35,953 nucleotides of DNA from Patescibacteria group bacterium (lineage in GTDB: Bacteria; Patescibacteriota; Minisyncoccia; Phycocordibacterales; UBA2100), in the NCBI GenBank assembly GCA_015491135.1, contig WFWK01000070.1:1-35953 (forward strand), read 5' to 3'. Position 1 is the first letter of the stretch, and each line of letters starts with the position of its first letter. This document shows positions 22,528-30,399 of the stretch, in pieces. The position numbers and the translations under genes are program-made. Under the pieces are notes generated by a model. The model was not told where the DNA came from, made no database searches, and worked only from the letters and a program-made list of their open reading frames with translations.

Positions 22528-22743
22528 ATGAGTGAAAAAGAAAAAGATGAAAATTTGAAAGAGGGAGTGGTTCTTGAGATGTTGCCAAATGCCATGTTTA
22601 AGGTTGAAATAGATGGTCAGGAGCAGTTGGCTTACTTGGCAGGTAAAATGCGAATACACAGAATAAAGGTTTTAGTTGGTGATAAAGTATTGGTTAAAAC
22701 TGATCCTTACGGAGGCAAGGGCAGAATAGTTCGTCGTATTTAG
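22528..22743 (+). CDS. infA: Translation initiation factor IF-1
   Basis: The 71-aa S1-fold protein binds the 30S A site during initiation. It shows GVVLEMLPNAMFKVEI, YLAGKMRIHRIKVLVGDKVLVK and the C-terminal KGRIVRR, as in IF-1. The ATG at 22528 is chosen: TATACT (22516-22521) ends 6 nt upstream, and TATACTAAATGCATG is almost identical to the clpB start region TATAATAAATGCATG. Both mRNAs appear leaderless. Confidence 0.95.
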   Translation: MSEKEKDENLKEGVVLEMLPNAMFKVEIDGQEQLAYLAGKMRIHRIKVLVGDKVLVKTDPYGGKGRIVRRI

Positions 22744-22826
22744 TAAAGAAGGATAATTTTCTTGGCATCTTGAATTTCTCATTATTTTGTTGCTTGAGGA
22801 AATTTTACCACTAATCTAAATAGGTG

Positions 22827-22832
22827 TATAAT
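22827..22832 (+). promoter_or_regulatory. -10 box of leaderless clpB, with upstream inverted repeat
   Basis: TATAAT ends 6 nt before the clpB ATG at 22839; a TTTACC -35-like box (22804-22809) lies 17 bp upstream. An imperfect inverted repeat AATTTCTC ... GAGGAAATT just upstream could be an operator. Confidence 0.6.
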
Positions 22833-22838
22833 AAATGC

Positions 22839-25427
22839 ATGGTAAATGTAGAGGGACTAACGGATAAGTCAAGAGAAGCTCTGGAATCTGCGGTCTCTTT
22901 CGCTCAAGAGTTTAAAAACAGTACGGTATCACCACTGCATCTTTTACTGGCGCTTTTAAACCAAAAAGACACAGCGGTTGAGCTTGTTTTGCTTTCTTTA
23001 AATGCAGACATTACCCAGTTGGTTCAAGAGGTTAAAAATATTTTATCATCGCATTCCAAAGCCCAATCTCTATCGCAGATGCCCTATATAGAGCAAGATC
23101 TTGTTTCTGTTTTGTCTTCTGCTGAGAGAAGTGCTACAGAAGGTGGCGATGAGTTTGTCAGTACGGAGCACCTACTTTTGGCTTTATTTGACAATCCTCA
23201 AATTAAAAACTTCTTTGAAAACTTTAATATTACAAAAAATGAAATTATTAGCGCTTTAAAAGAAATAAAAGGAGATATGAAAATAGATACAAAAACACCG
23301 GAGAATAAATATAAAGTTCTTCAAAAATATGGCACAGATTTTACAAAATTGGCACAAGAAGGAAAGCTTGATCCTGTAATAGGGAGAGATGATGAAATTC
23401 GCAGAGTAATACAAGTGCTCCTGAGACGAACCAAAAACAACCCAGTACTGATTGGTGATCCGGGAGTCGGAAAGACCGCTATTGTAGAAGGATTGGCGCA
23501 AAGAATTGTTTCAGGTGATGTGCCGGAGTCGCTTAAAAATAAAAAAATTATAGGCCTTGAAATTGGTGCTTTGCTTGCCGGTGCCAAATTCAGGGGAGAG
23601 TTTGAAGAGAGATTTAAATCTGTTTTGGATGAAGTTGAAAAATCAAATGGAGAAATAATCTTGTTTATAGACGAATTGCACACTTTGGTTGGAGCCGGGG
23701 GAAGCGAAGGGGCGGTAGATGCCGGTAACATGATAAAACCCATGCTTGCTCGCGGAAAACTGAGAGTAATAGGTGCTACAACTCTGACAGAGTACAGAAA
23801 ATATATAGAAAAAGACGCTGCTTTGGAAAGGAGGTTTCAAAAAGTTTTTGTAGAGGAGCCTTCGGTTGAAGAGACGATAGCAATATTACGTGGTCTAAAA
23901 GAAAAGTATGAAATCCATCATGGAGTAAAAATCACAGACGGAGCGATAGTTGCGGCCGCTAAAATGGCAGACAGATATATAACCGATCGTTTTGCTCCTG
24001 ACAAAGCGATTGACCTGATAGATGAGGCAACCTCAATGTTAAAGATGGAAATTGAGAGCATGCCGGAGGAGATAGAAAAATTACAAAGGCAAATAAGCAT
24101 GCTCAAAATTCAAAAAGAGGCTCTAAAACTTGAAAAAGACGAAGCAAGCAAAGAGAACCTGTCCAACATTGACCAAAAACTCGCATCTCTGCAGGAAGAG
24201 TATGAGGCAAAGCTTGCTCGTTGGAAAAAAGAAAAAGAGCTTGTAAAAACCGTTCGCGAACTTTCGGAGAAGATAGAGCAATTGAAAATTGAACAAGAAC
24301 AAGCACAAAGAGACGGAAATTATGAAAAAGCGGCTGAAATACAGTATGCAAAAATCCCCGAGTTGCAAAAGAAAATTGAAGAAGCCAAAAAAGAGCTTGA
24401 AAAAATACCGGAAAACGAGCGTTTTATAAGAGAAGAGGTGACCGCTGAAGATATAGCAAATGTTGTTTCAAAATGGACGGGAATTCCAGTTTCAAAGCTA
24501 ATGCAAGATGAGGCAGGAAAACTCACTCATCTTGAAGATGAACTTAGAAAGTACGTGGTGGGACAAAATGAAGCCGTTGAGGCCGTAGCGCGAGCGATAA
24601 GGAGAGCGCGTGCCGGTCTTAAGGCGCACAATAGACCGATAGGATCGTTTCTGTTTTTGGGACCAACTGGAGTTGGTAAAACCGAGCTTGTAAAAGCTTT
24701 GGCTGAAGTCTTGTTTAATGACAGACATGCCATTGTCAGAATAGATATGTCGGAGTATATGGAAAAACATGCCGTCTCAAGGCTTATAGGAGCGCCTCCC
24801 GGTTATGTTGGATATGAAGAGGCGGGGCAGTTGACAGAACCGGTCAGAAGAAGACCGTATTCGGTTGTGTTGTTTGATGAGATCGAAAAGGCTCACCCCG
24901 AGGTGTTCAACATACTTTTGCAAGTTCTGGATGACGGCAGACTCACCGACTCACAAGGAAGAGTTGTTGATTTTTCAAATACAATTATAGTTATGACATC
25001 CAACCTTGGAAGTGGCATCATATATGAATGGGACGGGAAAGACTCAAAAGATCTGCAAAGCCGAGTAATGAAACGAGTTTTGCAACACTTTAAGCCCGAG
25101 TTTATAAACCGAATTGACGATATCATTATCTTCCACAGGTTGTCTGAAGAAGATCTAAAACAAATAGTTGATATCCAGCTTCAAAATGTTGCAAAAGAAT
25201 TGCAACAAGAAAGGCGTATCACTCTTGTGGTTGACGATTCGGCAAAGAAGCTTCTTGCAAAAGAGGGTTATGAGCCGGCATTTGGAGCGCGACCACTTAA
25301 AAGAGCTATACAACGCTTGCTTCTTGACGAGTTGGCAATGCAAATTATAGAAGGCAAAATAAAAGATGGAGATAAAGTTGTCGTAAAGGCCAAAGGTGAC
25401 AAACTCGTTTTTGAAAATGAAAAATAA
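22839..25427 (+). CDS. clpB: ClpB protein disaggregase
   Basis: ClpB extracts polypeptides from aggregates together with DnaK. The 862-aa protein has a Clp N-domain (residues about 1-140), a first AAA+ module (Walker A GDPGVGKTA, Walker B LFIDELHTLVGAG), a long coiled-coil M domain (about 400-520), and a second AAA+ module (GPTGVGKTE, FDEIEKAHPEVFN). The M domain length and lack of a ClpP-binding loop signature favour ClpB over ClpC. The ATG at 22839 is preferred to GTG 22824 because that GTG overlaps the -10 box. It overlaps the downstream Nudix-like gene by 11 bp. Confidence 0.93.
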   Translation: MVNVEGLTDKSREALESAVSFAQEFKNSTVSPLHLLLALLNQKDTAVELVLLSLNADITQLVQEVKNILSSHSKAQSLSQMPYIEQDLVSVLSSAERSATEGGDEFVSTEHLLLALFDNPQIKNFFENFNITKNEIISALKEIKGDMKIDTKTPENKYKVLQKYGTDFTKLAQEGKLDPVIGRDDEIRRVIQVLLRRTKNNPVLIGDPGVGKTAIVEGLAQRIVSGDVPESLKNKKIIGLEIGALLAGAKFRGEFEERFKSVLDEVEKSNGEIILFIDELHTLVGAGGSEGAVDAGNMIKPMLARGKLRVIGATTLTEYRKYIEKDAALERRFQKVFVEEPSVEETIAILRGLKEKYEIHHGVKITDGAIVAAAKMADRYITDRFAPDKAIDLIDEATSMLKMEIESMPEEIEKLQRQISMLKIQKEALKLEKDEASKENLSNIDQKLASLQEEYEAKLARWKKEKELVKTVRELSEKIEQLKIEQEQAQRDGNYEKAAEIQYAKIPELQKKIEEAKKELEKIPENERFIREEVTAEDIANVVSKWTGIPVSKLMQDEAGKLTHLEDELRKYVVGQNEAVEAVARAIRRARAGLKAHNRPIGSFLFLGPTGVGKTELVKALAEVLFNDRHAIVRIDMSEYMEKHAVSRLIGAPPGYVGYEEAGQLTEPVRRRPYSVVLFDEIEKAHPEVFNILLQVLDDGRLTDSQGRVVDFSNTIIVMTSNLGSGIIYEWDGKDSKDLQSRVMKRVLQHFKPEFINRIDDIIIFHRLSEEDLKQIVDIQLQNVAKELQQERRITLVVDDSAKKLLAKEGYEPAFGARPLKRAIQRLLLDELAMQIIEGKIKDGDKVVVKAKGDKLVFENEK

Positions 25428-25758
25428 AGTAAAAATAAAACTGCTAATCACAGATCAAAAGCGAGTATTACTCGTTCGAAGTACCAGTTTGCCCGATAGG
25501 GAAAATTTCGGCGAGTACTATTCCATGCCGTCTTTTAAAGTCTCTTTGGACGAGGTAGTAAATTTCAGAATTTGGGTTATGAACAATTTGGGTGTAGTGC
25601 TTGATTCATGGAAAGAGGTGAACTCTCAAAACAGTTATAAAATTTTTGTCGGATTATGCAAAAACTTACCTGATGAGTATCCATTTAAGCCGGTAGATTT
25701 TGACGAAATTGGCAAATGGTGTTTTGACACAAGCTTTAATGTGAGGGATTTACTATAA
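25417..25758 (+). CDS. Degenerate Nudix-like small protein
   Basis: The 113-aa protein starts inside the clpB stop region (ATG 25417, 11-bp overlap), implying coupling. The pattern IKLLITDQKRVLLVRS followed by GEYYSMPSFKVSLDEVVNFRIWVMNNLGVVL resembles the beta strands and helix of a Nudix hydrolase. The catalytic box GX5EX7REUXEEXGU is not conserved: the glutamates and the arginine are missing. If the fold assignment is right it is catalytically inactive and could be a binding module. The assignment is tentative. Confidence 0.6.
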   Translation: MKNKVKIKLLITDQKRVLLVRSTSLPDRENFGEYYSMPSFKVSLDEVVNFRIWVMNNLGVVLDSWKEVNSQNSYKIFVGLCKNLPDEYPFKPVDFDEIGKWCFDTSFNVRDLL

Positions 25759-25794
25759 AGTACAGGACCGCTTTTGATTTACTTGTAGCTGTAG

Positions 25795-25800
25795 TATAAT
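25795..25800 (+). promoter_or_regulatory. -10 box of DedA-PAP2-LssY gene
   Basis: Perfect TATAAT ending 8 nt before the ATG at 25809; no Shine-Dalgarno, so near-leaderless. Confidence 0.65.
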
Positions 25801-25808
25801 CTCGCTTA

Positions 25809-27905
25809 ATGGATTACACCAGTATTATCGAGCTTGCAACACATTCGTCAAATTTTTTGTTGCTTTCCGCTTTTGTTTTGGCGTTTGCCGAATCTTTGGC
25901 TTTTGTTGGGCTTTTAACACCTGGGACGGTAGCGGTTGGACTGTTGGGCGCTTTGGCTTCACATTCCCAAATTGAAATAACGAAACTTATGGTCATAACG
26001 GCTTTAGGGGCATTTTTAGGTGATTTTGCTAGTTTTTATTTGGGAAAATTTGCAGATAAAATATTCAGAGGAGGAAAACTGCAGAAGCTTCCACAGAACT
26101 CATATGTAAAAAGGGCAGAGGAATTTTTCTACAATTACGGAGGTGTCAGTGTTTTTTTGGGAAGGTTTATAGGACCGATAAGGCCCATTATACCTTTTGT
26201 GGCGGGAATGCTTAAAATGAAAACCGCCACATTCATTTGGTGGGATCTTACAAGTGCTGTTGCTTGGTCTGTTTCGGTTTTGGCAACCGGGTATTTCTTC
26301 GGAGAAGCGATAAAGGTGCTTATAAATCAATCTTTGAAAGCAGTTATTTTGTTTGGCTTTATCCTATTGTTCATTTTTATAATCTTTTTGGTAGATAGGA
26401 TAATTTTAAAAACCAAAGGAGTTTACAGCGAACTTTACAGATTAACAAAAGTTGCCTTCAGGGCAATTTTGGCAGATGAGAAAGTACAAAAGTTAATATC
26501 AAAATATCCAAAATTTGTTACATTCTTTAAAAACAGGTTTAAGAAAGACTTATACGGCCTTTATCTAACTTTGACCGTTTTATCGGTTTCTTATTTAACT
26601 TTTCTTTTTGTAAAAATTTATACAGGTTTAAAGTCCGGCATTGTAGCAGATAATGATTTGCGAATACTGAATTTGGTATCTATATTCCAAAATTTTCAGT
26701 TGGCAAAGTGGTTTTATTGGATAACCATATTGGGAGAGTGGAAATTTATAATACTTTTGTTCCCTGTATTGTTTTGGGTTTTGCGAAAAAAGATACACCT
26801 TTTTGTCTCCGCATTTGCAGGGTTTGCTTTGGTGGGTTTATCTGTAAAGATTCTTAAAAACATTATACAGAGACCGCGCCCTGAGCTTGCTATGATCTCT
26901 GAGACATCTTTTGCGTTTCCAAGTGGTCATGCGGCTTTTTCAACCTTTTTTTATGGATTTATTATTTATCTGATTTTTAAACTTTTAAAAAATTACTGGA
27001 GAGCCAAAATTAATTTGGCATTTGCGATTTTAATACTTATAGTCGCAATTGGATTTTCAAGAGTGTATTTGGGAGTTCATTTTGCAAGTGATATAGTAGC
27101 GGGGACTGTTTTAGGAATTGCAATTTTAATAATTACAATATACATATCCAAATATTTGGAGGGCAAATTAAAATTTGAATTTTGGCCGAAGTTAAACGGA
27201 CAGTATTTGATATTGAGCTTTGCTTTTATGCCTGCCGTTTTGTTCTTTTCATTTGAAGCAATGAAATATTCTGACATCAAAATACCGTACATACAAATAA
27301 CCCAAAATGAAAAATTATTTATTGAAGCTTTACCCGAACAGCTTAAATATTCAGAAACCATTTTTGGAACTCCACAGGAGCCGATGAATTTCATTATTCT
27401 TGCAAACTCAGATAAAGATTTGATAAAAGCTTTTGAGAGAGCCGGTTGGTCTTTGGCGGATAAGGCTGACACCAACTCTCTACTGAAAGCTTTGTATTCT
27501 TTGTTTACTCAAAATCCATACCCAAATGCTCCGATAACTCCGTCGTTTTGGAACAAGCAGGTTCATGACTTTGGATTTCAAAAGCAACTTCCAAATGAGG
27601 GTGTAAAAGCTCGGCATCATGCCAGATTTTGGAAGACGCCTTATATATTAAACGGAAAACGTGTTTATTTTGGGACAGCAAGTTTAGACAAAGAGGTTAA
27701 ATGGTTTATAACCCACAAAATAGATCCTGACATAGACACCGAAAGAGAGTACATATTTTCCGATTTGAAAAAAGCAGGAGCTATTGTAAGTTCAGAAAAA
27801 ATAAATTTGGTTAAACCGACTCTTGGTAAAAATTTTGCAGGTGATCCATTCTTTACAGACGGTAAGACTTATGTGTTAGAATTAAAAATGTTAACAAATA
27901 AATAA
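25809..27905 (+). CDS. DedA - PAP2 phosphatase - LssY C-terminal domain fusion
   Basis: The 698-aa membrane protein has three parts. Residues about 1-200 are DedA/SNARE-associated (GFTPG-like GLLTPGTVAVGLLGAL, FLGRFIGPIRPIIPFVAGML), a family tied to undecaprenyl-phosphate or lipid translocation. Residues about 230-450 form a PAP2 lipid phosphatase with KNIIQRPRP, FPSGHA and SRVYLGVHFASD, so the catalytic residues are complete. Residues about 500-690 match the LssY C-terminal domain (NAPITPSFWNKQVHDFGFQK, RHHARFW). A role in lipid-carrier dephosphorylation and recycling is plausible. A TATAAT box ends 8 nt before the ATG. The cyclophilin gene follows after 5 bp. Confidence 0.92.
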   Translation: MDYTSIIELATHSSNFLLLSAFVLAFAESLAFVGLLTPGTVAVGLLGALASHSQIEITKLMVITALGAFLGDFASFYLGKFADKIFRGGKLQKLPQNSYVKRAEEFFYNYGGVSVFLGRFIGPIRPIIPFVAGMLKMKTATFIWWDLTSAVAWSVSVLATGYFFGEAIKVLINQSLKAVILFGFILLFIFIIFLVDRIILKTKGVYSELYRLTKVAFRAILADEKVQKLISKYPKFVTFFKNRFKKDLYGLYLTLTVLSVSYLTFLFVKIYTGLKSGIVADNDLRILNLVSIFQNFQLAKWFYWITILGEWKFIILLFPVLFWVLRKKIHLFVSAFAGFALVGLSVKILKNIIQRPRPELAMISETSFAFPSGHAAFSTFFYGFIIYLIFKLLKNYWRAKINLAFAILILIVAIGFSRVYLGVHFASDIVAGTVLGIAILIITIYISKYLEGKLKFEFWPKLNGQYLILSFAFMPAVLFFSFEAMKYSDIKIPYIQITQNEKLFIEALPEQLKYSETIFGTPQEPMNFIILANSDKDLIKAFERAGWSLADKADTNSLLKALYSLFTQNPYPNAPITPSFWNKQVHDFGFQKQLPNEGVKARHHARFWKTPYILNGKRVYFGTASLDKEVKWFITHKIDPDIDTEREYIFSDLKKAGAIVSSEKINLVKPTLGKNFAGDPFFTDGKTYVLELKMLTNK

Positions 27906-27910
27906 GTAAT

Positions 27911-28525
27911 ATGAAAAACTTAAATACTTTGTTTACAATAGGAGTTCTGGTTTTTGTTTTAATTATTATTCTTTTAGCTTATAAAAATTATATGCAAAAC
28001 AAAATAAAAAACCCTGCAAATGAGCAAGCACTTGAACAATCAAAAGAGACAGTGGCGACAATTTACACAAACAAAGGCAAAATAAAACTCAGACTTTTCC
28101 AAGACAAGGCACCCAAGACGGTTGAAAATTTTGTAAAGTTGGCAGATTCCGGTTTTTACAATGGTGTAAGATTTCATAGAGTAATAAAGGGATTTATGAT
28201 TCAAGCCGGAGATCCTCTTACAAAAGATGAGTCAAAAAAAGCTCTGTGGGGCACAGGTGGGCCCGGATATACTTTTGAAGATGAAATTTATCCAGGCAAC
28301 AGCAATGCAAAATGGACAATTGCCATGGCAAATGCCGGGCCAAACACCAATGGAAGCCAGTTTTTCATAAACACTGCTGATAATTTTTTCCTAAATGACA
28401 AACATACAGTTTTTGGAGAAGTTACAAATGGGTTTGAAGTGGTACAAGCAATAGAAAACACCCCAACCGGAGAAAGAGATATTCCTCAAAAAGATATAAT
28501 AATAGAGAAGATAGAAATACAATAA
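27911..28525 (+). CDS. Membrane-anchored cyclophilin-type peptidyl-prolyl isomerase
   Basis: The 204-aa protein has an N-terminal transmembrane helix (LFTIGVLVFVLIIILLAYK, about 7-25) and an extracytoplasmic cyclophilin domain. FHRVIKGFMIQAGDP holds the catalytic arginine; GSQFFINT and NDKHTVFGEV are the other classic cyclophilin motifs. It probably helps fold secreted or surface proteins. It lies 5 bp behind the DedA-PAP2-LssY gene and is co-transcribed with it. Confidence 0.94.
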   Translation: MKNLNTLFTIGVLVFVLIIILLAYKNYMQNKIKNPANEQALEQSKETVATIYTNKGKIKLRLFQDKAPKTVENFVKLADSGFYNGVRFHRVIKGFMIQAGDPLTKDESKKALWGTGGPGYTFEDEIYPGNSNAKWTIAMANAGPNTNGSQFFINTADNFFLNDKHTVFGEVTNGFEVVQAIENTPTGERDIPQKDIIIEKIEIQ

Positions 28526-28605
28526 TTATTCACATCTTTAAACTGGTGGAAGCCGTCTGTTTTTTGTAAAATAAATCAGGCACTAAGAAAAGAGGAGGTA
28601 TTAAA

Positions 28606-29070
28606 TTGTCCACACAAACTCTCAGAGTCAAAAAAGGCAGGGCACCACGTCAAAAACCCAAAAAACACATTCCTAAAGAACTTAGGAAAACACGGCACCA
28701 CAGAAGGCCGCGTAGACTCGGGGGCAATGGAGGCGCAGAGAATATTTCTCTGATACCGGCTGTTGAACATCAGGCTTGGCATACTCTTTTTAATCATATG
28801 CATGCATCTGCCATCGCCGGGGTTTTGGCATCAGTGTTTGAGAAGCCCCTTATTTTGCTTGTGGAAGATCAAAAAGTTGCTTCAATTGATTTTCAGTGCA
28901 CAGGGCTAAGCGCTCTTTACATTGACCCCTCCAACACTTTGGACTCCTTCAAAAGCAAGCAACAAAATGCATGGAATCTGCTGTGGGAAGGGTTATCTCC
29001 AAATGAAATTCTTGAAGATATAAACGCACGATTTCTTGACCCTGCGTATAAAATAGTTTTTGCAAAGTAG
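28606..29070 (+). CDS. Small HNH-like protein of unknown function, TTG start
   Basis: The 154-aa protein has a basic N-terminus followed by RHHRRPRRLGGNGGAENISL and HQAWHTLFNHM. The spacing of His-His, Asn and His-x3-His resembles a compact HNH nuclease fold, but the cysteine zinc ligands of many HNH enzymes are absent, so activity is unproven. The remainder (about 75-154) has no recognised motif. The TTG start at 28606 is supported by AGGAGGT (28593-28599) 6 nt upstream. No ATG start fits. A strong terminator follows. It is one of only three genes here with a strong Shine-Dalgarno. Confidence 0.75.
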   Translation: MSTQTLRVKKGRAPRQKPKKHIPKELRKTRHHRRPRRLGGNGGAENISLIPAVEHQAWHTLFNHMHASAIAGVLASVFEKPLILLVEDQKVASIDFQCTGLSALYIDPSNTLDSFKSKQQNAWNLLWEGLSPNEILEDINARFLDPAYKIVFAK

Positions 29071-29081
29071 ACTTGTTTCAA

Positions 29082-29115
29082 AAAACAGAGGAGGTTTGAA
29101 TCCTCCTCTTTTTTA
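29082..29115. terminator. Intrinsic terminator between HNH-like gene and hsp20
   Basis: Stem AGAGGAGG / CCTCCTCT with a 7-nt loop and a T6 tract on the plus strand; an A-tract precedes it, so it may also serve the convergent hsp20. Confidence 0.88.
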
Positions 29116-29116
29116 G

Positions 29117-29632
29117 TTAGCGACCGGCTTTTACTTTCAGTTTGGCTTTTTTTGCCTTATTGATTTTAGGCATGCGAATTGTAAGCAGGCCATGGTTTTC
29201 ATTTGCGTTTGAAGATTCAACATCTATCTCCTCGGGCAACAAAATTGTACGTGAAAAAGTTCCCCAGTTAAGCTCGCGAGTGAAGTAATCATCGTTCTCC
29301 GGCATATCTTGAGGCTCTCTTGACCCTTCAATTGTAAGCATGTCTCTTGCTATTGTTATATCAAGCATTGATGGAGTCGAAGCGGGTACAAAAGCCTGCA
29401 CAACTATTTCATTGTCTTTTTGGTAAACATCAACAGGGAGTTCAACTGAAAAATCTTGCAATATTTCATTTTCGTTCTCTTGGGCGGTTTTTTCATTGAA
29501 ATCGGCCTCAACTTCGTTATCAAAAAAACCATCAGTTTCCGAGTAGTTTTCAAAGGTGTCGTCTTCAATATAGTCGTCAACCTTTTCAGCTTCAAATACA
29601 AAAGATTTAACTTTTTGCCACCATTTGTTCAT
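29117..29632 (-). CDS. Small heat shock protein (Hsp20 / alpha-crystallin family)
   Basis: The 171-aa holdase has a long acidic N-terminal arm (DDYIEDDTFENYSETDGFFDNEVEADFNE-like composition, residues about 15-60) followed by the alpha-crystallin domain (VELPVDVYQKDNEIVVQAFVP, the TIEGSRE strand, FTRELNWGTFSRTILLPEEI and a C-terminal GLLTIRMPKI with the I-x-I/V-like anchor region). The start at 29632 (MNKWWQKVK) is preferred because TATAAT on the minus strand (29639-29644) ends 6 nt upstream, giving a leaderless mRNA; the frame from 29659 would start inside the promoter. Confidence 0.9.
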   Translation of the reverse strand: MNKWWQKVKSFVFEAEKVDDYIEDDTFENYSETDGFFDNEVEADFNEKTAQENENEILQDFSVELPVDVYQKDNEIVVQAFVPASTPSMLDITIARDMLTIEGSREPQDMPENDDYFTRELNWGTFSRTILLPEEIDVESSNANENHGLLTIRMPKINKAKKAKLKVKAGR

Positions 29633-29694
29633 ACAATCATTATACACAACTTTTCTCAAAGATTAATTATTTAACTGTGGGTAACCGGAAGACC

Positions 29695-30399
29695 TTATCT
29701 GTAGGGTGTGACAGCTTTTATTCTTTTGATTTTTTCAAATGCCAAAAGAAGAAAAATAAGACCAAGCCAGACAAATACAAATATTTCAAGCAAAGAAGAG
29801 CTGATTTGATTTAAAAGAGCATAGTTAAACGCTCCATGTATAACAATGGAAAGTGATACTCCAAACAACAGTGCAAACAGCTTTATCACTCTTGTTTTGT
29901 AAAAAGCTAACGCCATGGAAACCCCGATTGTTGAGGAGGCAAGCACATGCAAAAGTGTTGCTCCCAAGAATCTGAAATTACCGGTTAAAATGCTCTGCAA
30001 AAATCCATCGTTTGTAAGAGGTTTTAAAAGAAATAGAGCGTTTTCAGCGGCGGCAAATCCCAAGGCAATGGTTAACATGTAAATTACCACATCAATAGGT
30101 TCATCAACTATGTCTTTCCTGTAAAGAATTACAAAGTAGGCCACGGCAAATTTTAAGAGCTCTTCAATGGCAGCCCATGCCCAAATGGTTGCTTGCGGAT
30201 TTAGCACATCTTGCGCGTATTGTTCAAACGGAATAACCAAAGGAACCACAAACATTCCGGCGATAAAGGTTAGAATTATAAACTTTTTAGGTTCGGGATT
30301 TTTGGAATCTTCCTTGTACCAAAACCAAAGCCAAATAAGCGCCGGTAGTACACCTCCTAAAATTGCGTAAAAAATTGTCTCTATACTAAGCGAGTTCAT
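29695..30399 (-). CDS. PrsW-family intramembrane protease
   Basis: The 234-aa protein has about seven to eight hydrophobic helices with the PrsW/CPBP-type conserved residues AIEELLKF (Glu-Glu pair), FAAAENALF, LLHVLASSTIG and VIHGAFNYAL (two histidines). PrsW cleaves an anti-sigma factor in Bacillus; the substrate here is unknown and no anti-sigma factor is nearby. The start lies 14 bp inside the 3' end of valS on the same strand, so translation is probably coupled. Confidence 0.88.
   Translation of the reverse strand: MNSLSIETIFYAILGGVLPALIWLWFWYKEDSKNPEPKKFIILTFIAGMFVVPLVIPFEQYAQDVLNPQATIWAWAAIEELLKFAVAYFVILYRKDIVDEPIDVVIYMLTIALGFAAAENALFLLKPLTNDGFLQSILTGNFRFLGATLLHVLASSTIGVSMALAFYKTRVIKLFALLFGVSLSIVIHGAFNYALLNQISSSLLEIFVFVWLGLIFLLLAFEKIKRIKAVTPYR

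Noticed and set aside
22760..22830. Sigma-32-type or CIRCE heat-shock control of clpB
   Set aside because: CTTGAA occurs, but there is no CCCCAT-type -10, and no TTAGCACTC-N9-GAGTGCTAA. Only a standard -10 box and a weak inverted repeat are supported.
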